Below are positions 1 to 5,167 of a DNA stretch of 5,167 nt, piece by piece. A program made the translations under genes and the position numbers. Within the stretch, counting starts at the first letter, position 1. Each line of letters starts with the position of its first letter. The DNA is taken from positions 1 through 5,167 of the forward strand of contig CAMYBO010000101.1 in the NCBI GenBank assembly GCA_947254045.1, read 5' to 3'. Source of the DNA: an uncultured Granulicatella sp. Lineage in GTDB: Bacteria; Bacillota; Bacilli; Lactobacillales; Aerococcaceae. The notes under the pieces are model-generated. The model had not been told where the DNA came from and did not search any database. It saw only the letters and a list, made by a program, of their open reading frames with translations.

Positions 1-1325
1 GGTGAAGTACTGCTTAATAATTGTTCATAAGCAAATTCAAATTTTTGTACATCTCCTGCTCCCATAAAGATAATAACAGCATCTTTATAAACTAATAATG
101 GTGAAACATTTTCAAGTTTCAAGACTGTTGCTCCACCTTCCACTAAAGCTGCCAAATCTTCAATTGAAACATTTCCAGACTTTTCACGAACTGAAGCAAA
201 AATATCACATAAATAAACATCATCTGCTAATGATAATGCTTTTGCAAACTCATCTAATAATGCAATCGTTCTTGTAAATGTATGTGGTTGGAATACCGCA
301 ACAATTTTCTTCGTTGGATATTTTTGTCTTGCAGCATCTAATGTTGCACGAATTTCAGATGGGTGATGTGCATAATCATCAATGACTGTAATATCTTTAA
401 TTTTTTTCTCTGAAAAACGACGTTTAACTCCACCAAAAGTTTTTAAATTCGCTGCCAATTCTTCAGGGTTAAAATTATTTAAGTAATAGAATGTAATAAT
501 CGCTAATGCATTTAAAATATTATGAGTTCCAAATGTTGGAATATCAAATTTACCATAGAAATTACCATGGATATAAACATCAAAATGACTACCTTCTGTA
601 TCTTTTTCAATATTTTCTGCTACAACATCATTTCCTTTAGCAATTCCATAATAAGTAATTGGTGTAGTCACATCCAATTCTCGTAATCTTACATCATCCC
701 CACAAGCGATAATCCCTTTTTTCACTTGACGACCAAATGATTCAAATGCACTTTGTACATCATCAATATCTGTATAATAATCTGGATGATCAAAATCAAT
801 ATTTGTCATAATGGCGTAATCTGGTTTATAGGCCATAAAATGACGTTTATATTCGCAAGCTTCTAATACAAAGTATTCAGATTCTTCTACACCATGACCT
901 GTACCGTCTCCAATTAAATAACTAGTTGGTTCCATTGCACTTAGCACATGAGACAACAATCCTGTAGTACTTGTTTTCCCATGAGAACCAGTAATAGCTA
1001 CACTTTGATATCCTTTTAATAATTCTCCAAGGAATTTGTGATAACGTACAACCTCAATTCCTTTTTCACGTGCAGCCACTAATTCTTCATGGCTATCAGG
1101 AAATGCATTCCCTGCAATGACAATTTGTCCTTTTTGGATATTATCTGCACTAAATGGAAACATTTTAATGCCAGCATCCTCTAACCCTTTTTGAGTGAAG
1201 AAATAATTCTCCAAGTCTGAACCTTGAACTGAATATCCTTCTCCATGTAATACTAGGGCTAAAGCACTCATTCCAGATCCTTTTATACCCGTAAAATGAT
1301 AAATTTTACTTTTATCCATGTTCAT
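1..1325 (-). CDS. murC: UDP-N-acetylmuramate--L-alanine ligase MurC (3' end just outside window)
   Basis: MurC is a cytoplasmic ATP-dependent ligase. It adds L-alanine to UDP-MurNAc, the first step in building the peptidoglycan stem peptide. I translated the whole visible frame: 441 codons with no break. Visible motifs are the N-terminal nucleotide-sugar loop GIKGSGMSAL (about 13-22), the ATP P-loop TGSHGKTSTT (112-121), EACEYKRHF (155-163), MTNIDFDHPDY (173-183), GTHNILNALA (266-275), GGVKRRF (298-304) and DDYAHHP (316-322). Near the end comes FMGAGDV. This is the full three-domain Mur ligase layout. Family members are about 440-450 residues, so only a few codons and the stop lie beyond position 1. 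Two in-frame ATGs (1325 and 1319) are possible starts. I chose 1325 because AGGAAG lies 5 bases upstream of it; from the second ATG that site is 11 bases away. The gene begins 15 bases after the stop of the preceding gene, so it is probably cotranscribed with it. Confidence 0.97.
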   Translation of the reverse strand, partial: MNMDKSKIYHFTGIKGSGMSALALVLHGEGYSVQGSDLENYFFTQKGLEDAGIKMFPFSADNIQKGQIVIAGNAFPDSHEELVAAREKGIEVVRYHKFLGELLKGYQSVAITGSHGKTSTTGLLSHVLSAMEPTSYLIGDGTGHGVEESEYFVLEACEYKRHFMAYKPDYAIMTNIDFDHPDYYTDIDDVQSAFESFGRQVKKGIIACGDDVRLRELDVTTPITYYGIAKGNDVVAENIEKDTEGSHFDVYIHGNFYGKFDIPTFGTHNILNALAIITFYYLNNFNPEELAANLKTFGGVKRRFSEKKIKDITVIDDYAHHPSEIRATLDAARQKYPTKKIVAVFQPHTFTRTIALLDEFAKALSLADDVYLCDIFASVREKSGNVSIEDLAALVEGGATVLKLENVSPLLVYKDAVIIFMGAGDVQKFEFAYEQLLSSTS

Positions 1326-1340
1326 TTCCACTTCCTATAT

Positions 1341-2078
1341 TTACTTTTTACTATAAGGTAATGTATCTTTCCCTTGTTCTTGTTCCATTATCCAAGATAA
1401 TGAACGATTCATAGCTCTGCGCTGTTTACCAGGTAAAGGTTTCAATTCAGGAGCTAACACTTCCATTGATTGCGTATCAGGTAAACTATTTAATAACGTT
1501 TCTTGTACCATTTGTGTCGAAGAAATATTCGATTGAAGTTTTGTTAATTTTTGAGAAGATTTTTCCTCTTCTTTATGAGATACTTCCACTTCTTCTACCT
1601 TAACCAATGGTGTTTCTTCACTTGAAAAAATTAATAATTCCTCAGTATTTACTCTCAAATTTTCTTCTAATACTTCATAAGGTATTTGCTTTTTTGTTTG
1701 AGGAGAAGGCGTTATCCCTTTTAAAATAGAAGGAACAGTTGAAGGAGTAAAACGTGTTCGAGTTGGTTTTTCTTGTAAAAAACTGCGCCACTTTTCTCGA
1801 TTATTTCCTCTTTGACTACTTTCTTTAAAGGATTGTAAAATTCCTTCTTTTTTTTCAGGATTCATTTTTTCTTCCAAAGCGGACCGAGTCTGATGTAAAA
1901 ATGGCAAATAACGTTCTACTACCACTTCTTCTTTTACTTCTTCTGGTTCGGAATCAAAGATTACTTCTTCTTTTGGGTGTAAATAATTTGGAAAATCTAC
2001 CCATTTTCTTTTGGAACTTTTTTCATTTGGTAAATATTGATTACTAATCTCTCTAATCGAACGATGGTTATCTGACAA
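1341..2078 (-). CDS. Unrecognised charged, probably disordered protein in the position of SftA; possible motor-less SftA remnant
   Basis: I do not recognise this protein with confidence. It is about 245 residues long, very hydrophilic, rich in Glu, Lys, Ser and Gln, with no signal peptide or membrane segment. Glu-rich stretches occur at about 45-57 and 160-175, numbered from the GTG at 2087. There is no Walker A or B motif and no FtsK-like motor. It lies between ytpR and murC, where Bacillus and many relatives carry sftA (ytpS), a soluble FtsK/SpoIIIE-type DNA translocase with a long charged N-terminal region. At about 112-124 it has RFTPSTVPSILKG. This resembles a short F-x-P-T-x-V/I-P-S-P-I/V-Y-G motif that I remember, without being able to check, from SftA N-terminal linkers. 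The C-terminus is basic, with PGKQRRAMNRSLSWIM at about 219-234. The start is taken as TTG at 2078, because an AGAGGAG site lies 8 bases upstream. The longer reading from GTG at 2087 would put that GTG inside the SD. It could equally be an unrelated lineage-specific protein. That it is a gene is likely; its function is unknown. Confidence 0.75.
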   Translation of the reverse strand: MSDNHRSIREISNQYLPNEKSSKRKWVDFPNYLHPKEEVIFDSEPEEVKEEVVVERYLPFLHQTRSALEEKMNPEKKEGILQSFKESSQRGNNREKWRSFLQEKPTRTRFTPSTVPSILKGITPSPQTKKQIPYEVLEENLRVNTEELLIFSSEETPLVKVEEVEVSHKEEEKSSQKLTKLQSNISSTQMVQETLLNSLPDTQSMEVLAPELKPLPGKQRRAMNRSLSWIMEQEQGKDTLPYSKK

Positions 2079-2086
2079 TAATACCA

Positions 2087-2093
2087 CTCCTCT
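2087..2093 (-). promoter_or_regulatory. Ribosome binding site deciding a TTG start at 2078
   Basis: The minus strand reads AGAGGAG here, followed by eight bases and then TTG (2078-2076). The GTG at 2087-2085 uses the last G of this SD as its first base, so it has no usable spacing. The same AGAGGAG core precedes trmB and the PepSY-like gene at 9 and 8 bases, which supports this reading. Confidence 0.75.
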
Positions 2094-2101
2094 TCGATTT
2101 T

Positions 2102-2716
2102 TTAACCTTTAAATGGCTCTCCGATTACTGCATCATCATTTAACACTAAAATTCCTTTTTTAGCCGGAGCATTTTCTAAGCCTAATTCACGAGCAGAACA
2201 TAACATTCCGTGACTTTCTACCCCACGTAATTCTCCTGACCAAATAATACTTCCATTTGGCATTACAGTTCCTGGAGTAGCTACTACAACTTTTTGTCCT
2301 GCTTTTACATTTGGAGCTCCACAAACAATTTGTAAAACAGTATCTTGGCTAACACGTGTTTGTGTAACATGTAAATGATCTGAGTCTTCATGAGGAACAC
2401 AACTTTCCACATATCCAACTACTAAAGTATCTTTTGGAGATAAATCTAATGCTTCACCATCAAATCCAGCTTTTTGGATTAATGTTTTCAAAATTGCTTG
2501 TTCTTCCTCTGATAAAAATTGTTGTCCTGCTTTTTCAAAACGAATATGGCTTGAAATTCCTGCAATATTGTAACCAATCACTGTATTTGTTTTTTCATCG
2601 AATACACGTGTTACTCCATTTTTTGTTTCAATCGCTACATCATAACGACTTGCCGCTCCTGATGTTAATAATAATGTATCTGAAATGCCTTCTAGATTAT
2701 AAAAACTTAACCACAT
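2102..2716 (-). CDS. ytpR: YtpR family tRNA-binding-domain protein
   Basis: This 204-residue protein is a full-length member of the YtpR family of Firmicutes. An N-terminal domain (about 1-85, DUF4479 type, beginning MWLSFYN) is joined to a C-terminal OB-fold EMAP/tRNA-binding domain (about 93-200), like the N-terminal module of bacterial PheT. Signature stretches are HEDSDHLHVTQ (109-119, family form HPDADKLHVCQ), IVCGAPNV (130-137) and LRGVESHGMLCSARELGL (163-180). It presumably binds tRNA or another structured RNA in the cytoplasm. Its cellular role is not established as far as I know, and it has no aminoacylation domain. The ATG at 2716 follows AAAGGAG at 6 bases, a clear start. It begins 25 bases after the pepA stop, and its own stop is 23 bases from the TTG start of the next gene. 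In Bacillus, ytpP and ytpQ lie between the M42 peptidase gene and ytpR; here nothing does. Confidence 0.93.
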   Translation of the reverse strand: MWLSFYNLEGISDTLLLTSGAASRYDVAIETKNGVTRVFDEKTNTVIGYNIAGISSHIRFEKAGQQFLSEEEQAILKTLIQKAGFDGEALDLSPKDTLVVGYVESCVPHEDSDHLHVTQTRVSQDTVLQIVCGAPNVKAGQKVVVATPGTVMPNGSIIWSGELRGVESHGMLCSARELGLENAPAKKGILVLNDDAVIGEPFKG

Positions 2717-2741
2717 AGTAATCTCCTTTAAAATTTTTCTA

Positions 2742-3827
2742 TTAATTTGTTCTTCTATCTAAAATTGTATCAACTGTACTACGATCTAATGCACGAATGG
2801 TTTGAATCACCATTTCACGTGCTGCTTCATAGTCTTTAATTGAGAACATTGTTTGATGCGTATGAATATAACGAGCACATACCCCAATCACCGTACTAGG
2901 AACCCCTTGATTCATTAAGTGTGCTTTCCCTGCATCTGTTCCCCCTTGAGAAACAAAATATTGGAATGGAATATTGTGAGTTAAAGCAGTATCTTCTAAA
3001 AATTCCTTCATACGAGGTAATGTAATCAAACCTGGATCTAATATTCTTAATAAAAATCCTTGATCTAAATGTCCAAATGTATCTTTTGAACCTGTTAAAT
3101 CATCTGCTGCAGAACAGTCTACAGCAAAGAATAAGTCTGGATTGAATTTTGTAACACTTGGGCCAGTTCCACGTAATCCAACTTCTTCTTGAACATTTGC
3201 ACCAGCAATTAAAGTATTCGGTAAAGCTTCATTTTTTAATTCGCGTAAAGCTTCTAATACCACTGTACAACCATAACGATTATCCCATGATTTTGCAATC
3301 ATTCGTTTTTTATTCGCTGTCCAAATTGTTTCCACTAAAGGAACAATTGTATCTCCAGGTCGAACTCCATATTCTTCAGCTTCTTCTTTTGAAGTAAATC
3401 CAGCATCAAACAAAATATCTGTTACTTTCACAGAAGCTTGTTGTCCACCCGCTGCACGTAATAAATGCGGAGGAATTGAACTTGAAATAACCGGATAATC
3501 TCCTTTACGAGTTTGCAATGTAAAACGTTGCGCAGAAACGACATATGGATTCCAACCGCCTAATGGACTAACTTTTAATAAACCTGTTGCAGTAATATTT
3601 GTCACCATAAATCCAACTTCGTCCATATGAGCAGCAATCATAATTTTAGGAGCATTCGCATCTTGATGTTCACGAACTCCAAAAATGCCACCTAAACCAT
3701 CTTGCTCAATACGATCAACTAATGGCTCCATTTCTTTTCTCATAAATTCTCGAACATTTCTTTCATGTCCACTTGTTGATTGTAATTCTGTTAAAGTTTT
3801 AATTAAACTTTCTGTATTCTTTTCCAT
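2742..3827 (-). CDS. pepA: Glutamyl aminopeptidase PepA, M42 family metallopeptidase
   Basis: This cytoplasmic dinuclear metallo-aminopeptidase belongs to the M42 family, whose members form large tetrahedral dodecamers. Lactic acid bacterial PepA removes N-terminal Glu or Asp from peptides. With the start chosen here it has 361 residues, the usual length. Metal and catalytic residues by family pattern are His67 and Asp69 (AAHMDEVGF), Asp182 (SWDNRYG), Glu214 and Glu215 (QEEVGLRG), Asp237 (AVDCSAAD) and His322 (RYIHTH). The conserved GGTDAG lies at 295-300. No expected residue is missing. An in-frame ATG at 3842 would add five residues, but GGAGG at 3836-3840 overlaps it and sits 8 bases before the ATG at 3827, so I take 3827. 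The stop precedes ytpR by 25 bases. The gap of about 100 bases upstream is the longest between any two genes here and may carry regulation. Glutamyl specificity is inferred from the lactic acid bacterial homologues, not visible directly. Confidence 0.95.
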   Translation of the reverse strand: MEKNTESLIKTLTELQSTSGHERNVREFMRKEMEPLVDRIEQDGLGGIFGVREHQDANAPKIMIAAHMDEVGFMVTNITATGLLKVSPLGGWNPYVVSAQRFTLQTRKGDYPVISSSIPPHLLRAAGGQQASVKVTDILFDAGFTSKEEAEEYGVRPGDTIVPLVETIWTANKKRMIAKSWDNRYGCTVVLEALRELKNEALPNTLIAGANVQEEVGLRGTGPSVTKFNPDLFFAVDCSAADDLTGSKDTFGHLDQGFLLRILDPGLITLPRMKEFLEDTALTHNIPFQYFVSQGGTDAGKAHLMNQGVPSTVIGVCARYIHTHQTMFSIKDYEAAREMVIQTIRALDRSTVDTILDRRTN

Positions 3828-3835
3828 TGTTCTTG

Positions 3836-3840
3836 CCTCC
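3836..3840 (-). promoter_or_regulatory. Ribosome binding site deciding the pepA start
   Basis: GGAGG on the minus strand is followed by the 8-base spacer CAAGAACA and then ATG at 3827. The upstream in-frame ATG (3842-3840) shares its G with this SD and has no convincing SD of its own; AGCTTTTTATTCTT precedes it. The SD thus marks the second ATG as the real start. Confidence 0.85.
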
Positions 3841-3848
3841 ATAAGAAT

Positions 3849-3891
3849 AAAAAGCTCGAATGTCCTGTTCCCAGTCCTTTCAGAGCTCCTT
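3849..3891 (-). terminator. Imperfect hairpin with U-run upstream of pepA; possible weak terminator or attenuator
   Basis: On the minus strand AAGGAGCTC (3891-3883) can pair with GAGCTTTTT (3857-3849). This gives nine base pairs, two of them G-U, around a 25-base loop. The loop can form a small inner stem CTG-GGAA-CAG. The 3' arm ends in a run of five U residues followed by AUUCUU. The two G-U positions would be A-C mismatches in a plus-strand transcript, so the structure suits the direction of the genes. The long loop and the wobble pairs make it weaker than a typical rho-independent terminator. Only about 8 bases separate it from the pepA SD, leaving no room for a promoter after it. If it works it would attenuate read-through into pepA or affect its translation. 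It could also be chance. Confidence 0.3.
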
Positions 3892-3917
3892 TTAACGTCA
3901 CTCTTTGTATGAGAATA

Positions 3918-3924
3918 CTCCTCT
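3918..3924 (-). promoter_or_regulatory. Orphan Shine-Dalgarno site without a normal start codon
   Basis: AGAGGAG, the same core as three other SD sites in this window, occurs two bases after the TAA of the PepSY-like gene. No ATG, GTG or TTG follows at a usual distance; ATA (3910-3908) lies 7 bases downstream. The frame from that ATA stays open for 35 codons, ending at TAA (3805-3803) inside pepA in another frame, with a GTG at 3901-3899. This may be the trace of a decayed small gene, a leader peptide with an unusual start, or an accidental purine-rich stretch. Confidence 0.35.
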
Positions 3925-3926
3925 CT

Positions 3927-4259
3927 TTAAGCTAACGCTATTTTATATAAATCTAGAACTGCACCTGTTTTGGCATCTGCATAAAATTCATATTGCACCA
4001 ATTCTTCTTGTTCTTTACGAGTAATGCCACCATAGTAAACATAGCCACTAAAGTCTTCTTGTTCAATATACACAGGTTCCATTTCAATCCATGAACCTTC
4101 AATCGTACCTACAACTGTAAATAAACGACGTACATTTCCTACAATGACATCTCCGTTCACTAATTTTTTTTCATAAAATTTAGAAACGAGCCATGCTCCT
4201 ACAAAAGCTCCTGCAGCAAGAAAAAATCCTGCTTTAAAAGATGATTGATTTTCTGACAT
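3927..4259 (-). CDS. Small membrane-anchored PepSY-like protein
   Basis: This small protein has about 110 residues. A short polar N-terminus is followed by one hydrophobic segment at about 9-27 (KAGFFLAAGAFVGAWLVSKFY) and then by Lys-Lys, which suggests a signal anchor. The soluble part (about 30-110) ends with YEFYADAKTGAVLDLYKI at about 90-107, resembling the PepSY pattern of an acidic strand, D-x-x-T-G and a hydrophobic strand. PepSY domains often occur in secreted or membrane proteins and are thought to restrain peptidases. Whether this one affects the adjacent pepA product is speculative, as PepA is cytoplasmic. The ATG at 4259 is chosen because AGAGGAG lies 8 bases upstream. The in-frame GTG at 4268 overlaps that SD. 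The SD in turn overlaps the TAG stop of trmB, which suggests translational coupling. I recall similar small PepSY-like genes between trmB and pepA in enterococci. No specific function is known to me. Confidence 0.85.
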   Translation of the reverse strand: MSENQSSFKAGFFLAAGAFVGAWLVSKFYEKKLVNGDVIVGNVRRLFTVVGTIEGSWIEMEPVYIEQEDFSGYVYYGGITRKEQEELVQYEFYADAKTGAVLDLYKIALA

Positions 4260-4267
4260 TTTACTCA

Positions 4268-4274
4268 CTCCTCT
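4268..4274 (-). promoter_or_regulatory. Ribosome binding site deciding the PepSY-like gene start, overlapping the trmB stop
   Basis: The minus strand reads TAGAGGAG: the TAG stop of trmB (4275-4273) runs straight into AGAGGAG, with ATG (4259) 8 bases further on. The GTG at 4268-4266 begins with the last G of this SD, so it cannot be served by it. The overlap of stop and SD fits re-initiation or coupling between the two genes. Confidence 0.85.
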
Positions 4275-4938
4275 ATTTCACTTCATAGGGATGACGTTCT
4301 TTCGGAAAAATTGCTTCTACTCGATAAATTGGATGTCCTTTAGCAGAAAATTTTTCTTCATATTCGGTCATCACATTGCCTTCAAACTCTACTTGGTGTA
4401 AATCTAACCAAACTTGTTTTAAAATCATTCCAAATTGAGAAAATGAAGCTAAACTATATTCAAATAATCCTCGATTATCTGTTTTAAAATGAATTTCTCC
4501 TTCTAAAGGTAAGACTTGTTCATACGCCTTTAGAAAATCAGCATGGGTTAAACGTCTCTTTGCATGACGTTTCTTAGGCCATGGATCAGAAAAATTCAAG
4601 TAAATTCGATCAACTTCACCATCTTCAAAATAATCTGTCACTGTTCCGCCATCAATATGTAATAATTGTAAGTTCGGAACTTCAGCAGCTAACGCTTTTT
4701 CTAATGCAACAACAATCACACTTGTTTGAATTTCAATTCCAATATAATTAATCTCGGGATTTTTTTTAGCCATTTCACTAACAAATTGCCCTTTTCCAGA
4801 TCCAATTTCAATATGAATTGGATGATCATTGCCAAATCTTTCTTTCCAGCGTCCTTTCCATTCTTCTGGATTTTGAATCACCATTTCTGGATGAGCTAAT
4901 AAAGTATCTTTAGCCCATGGTTTATTTCTTAAACGCAA
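4273..4938 (-). CDS. trmB: tRNA (guanine46-N7)-methyltransferase TrmB
   Basis: TrmB is a cytoplasmic S-adenosylmethionine-dependent methyltransferase that forms m7G at position 46 in the variable loop of tRNAs. The 221 residues are full length for Firmicute TrmB. Motif I, the SAM-binding loop, is IEIGSGKGQF (43-52). YIGIEIQ (65-71) holds the acidic residue after strand 2. Motif IV, the active site, is LNFSDPWPKKRHAKRRLT (114-131). FKTDNRGLFEYS (151-162) and TEYEEKFSAKGHPIYR (191-206) are the C-terminal tRNA- and SAM-contacting stretches typical of the family. Nothing is missing. The start is a TTG at 4938, with AGAGGAG 9 bases upstream. The N-terminus MRLRNKPWAKD matches the usual TrmB beginning, so this TTG is well supported. 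The SD lies inside the last codons of the upstream phosphotransferase gene, and the trmB stop overlaps the SD of the next gene. trmB is therefore tightly coupled on both sides. Confidence 0.97.
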   Translation of the reverse strand: MRLRNKPWAKDTLLAHPEMVIQNPEEWKGRWKERFGNDHPIHIEIGSGKGQFVSEMAKKNPEINYIGIEIQTSVIVVALEKALAAEVPNLQLLHIDGGTVTDYFEDGEVDRIYLNFSDPWPKKRHAKRRLTHADFLKAYEQVLPLEGEIHFKTDNRGLFEYSLASFSQFGMILKQVWLDLHQVEFEGNVMTEYEEKFSAKGHPIYRVEAIFPKERHPYEVK

Positions 4939-4944
4939 TTCTTT

Positions 4945-5167
4945 TTACTCCTCTTCTTTCATCAAACGATGATTATAAATTGATTTTACCACTAAAATCT
5001 TTTCATTCATTTCATAATAACGACCTTCAAAATGACTTTTCTTAATAAAGTTTAAACAATTCATCAACGCATACCATTCAATTCGTTGGTAAATATTCGT
5101 TGATAAATTTAACCCATAAGCATCTAACCATTCACCCCATTGATGAACAGGTATGTATTGAGTTAAA
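4945..5167 (-). CDS. ytmP: C-terminal end of a YtmP-like aminoglycoside phosphotransferase/choline kinase family protein (5' end outside window)
   Basis: Only the last 73 codons are present, reading from LTQYIPVHQWGEWLDAYGL to HRLMKEEE and a TAA stop at 4947-4945. There is no catalytic loop in the visible part, as the kinase-like core would lie upstream. The assignment rests on position directly before trmB, where Bacillus and enterococci carry ytmP, and on the Y-I/V-P-x-x-x-W-x-x-W-L pattern followed by an IEWYALMN-like helix, as I remember it from this family's C-terminus. Members resemble choline and aminoglycoside kinases; the substrate of this one is unknown. The final Glu-Glu-Glu codons and stop contain the SD of trmB, so the two genes are probably coupled. 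Confidence 0.75.
   Translation of the reverse strand, partial: LTQYIPVHQWGEWLDAYGLNLSTNIYQRIEWYALMNCLNFIKKSHFEGRYYEMNEKILVVKSIYNHRLMKEEE
4948..4954 (-). promoter_or_regulatory. Ribosome binding site supporting the TTG start of trmB, inside the upstream gene
   Basis: AGAGGAG on the minus strand is followed by nine bases and TTG (4938-4936). The site encodes the last Glu codons of the phosphotransferase, and its TAA stop (4947-4945) lies in the spacer. No ATG or GTG lies at a better distance, so trmB really uses TTG. Confidence 0.85.

Noticed and set aside
1326..1340. Possible terminator or promoter between the 1341-2078 gene and murC
   Set aside because: Only 15 bases separate the genes, and they contain the murC SD. 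No hairpin or promoter boxes are visible.
1561..1980. CT-rich stretches on the plus strand that look like low-complexity repeats
   Set aside because: They are the complement of Glu/Lys-rich codons in the charged protein (runs such as EEVKEEVVVE). No regular repeat unit was found.
2434..2718. Plus-strand open frame of 94 codons
   Set aside because: It lies wholly antisense to the well-conserved ytpR, is rich in Leu, Phe and His as expected of a complement frame, and shows no domain or convincing SD.
3158..3397. Plus-strand open frame of 79 codons
   Set aside because: It is antisense to the middle of pepA, which has all family motifs in its own frame. No recognisable protein.
3685..3912. Plus-strand open frame of 75 codons running from pepA into the upstream gap
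   Set aside because: Mostly antisense to the pepA N-terminus. The part in the gap adds no motif and there is no supporting SD.
3828..3929. The PepSY-like gene and pepA are in the same frame, with an open 28-codon linker after the TAA, as if a fusion had been split by a stop
   Set aside because: An open stretch of 28 codons is expected fairly often by chance. PepA has its own strong SD and normal length, and the PepSY-like protein ends naturally after its last strand.

Overview
The window is AT-rich DNA from a low-GC Gram-positive bacterium. It is most likely a member of the Lactobacillales in or near the Enterococcaceae/Carnobacteriaceae. The basis for this is the gene order, the strong purine-rich Shine-Dalgarno (SD) sites, the lactococcal/enterococcal-type PepA and the protein sequences. 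The species cannot be fixed from the sequence alone.

Every supportable gene is on the minus strand, packed head to tail like one operon. In transcription order (high to low coordinates) they are: the 3' end of a YtmP-like phosphotransferase (4945-5167, 5' end outside the window); trmB, tRNA m7G46 methyltransferase (4273-4938); a small membrane-anchored PepSY-like protein (3927-4259); pepA, an M42 glutamyl aminopeptidase (2742-3827); ytpR, a tRNA-binding-domain protein (2102-2716); an unrecognised, charged, probably disordered protein (1341-2078); and murC, UDP-N-acetylmuramate--L-alanine ligase (1-1325, only the last few codons missing). No stretch longer than 300 bases lacks a gene. The one sizeable gap is the roughly 100 bases before pepA.

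The order matches the conserved Bacillus neighbourhood ytmP - trmB - ytoP (M42 peptidase) - ytpP/ytpQ - ytpR - sftA - murC, as I recall it. Against that template this window lacks the thioredoxin-like ytpP and ytpQ between pepA and ytpR. Where the SftA DNA translocase gene would lie, it has only a protein of about 245 residues with no ATPase motor. That protein carries a short motif resembling one I remember from SftA-type linkers, so it may be a motor-less remnant or derivative of SftA. This is the most interesting point in the window.

Three reading frames look longer than the genes really are, because an in-frame ATG or GTG overlaps the SD of the true start. I have moved the starts of pepA, the PepSY-like gene and the 1341-2078 gene accordingly. 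The gap before pepA holds an orphan SD, a possible short non-ATG reading frame and an imperfect hairpin ending in a U-run. Together these could form a weak terminator or attenuator. Functionally the cluster is housekeeping (tRNA modification, peptide turnover, cell-wall precursor synthesis). I see no mobile element, CRISPR array, RNA gene or defence system.
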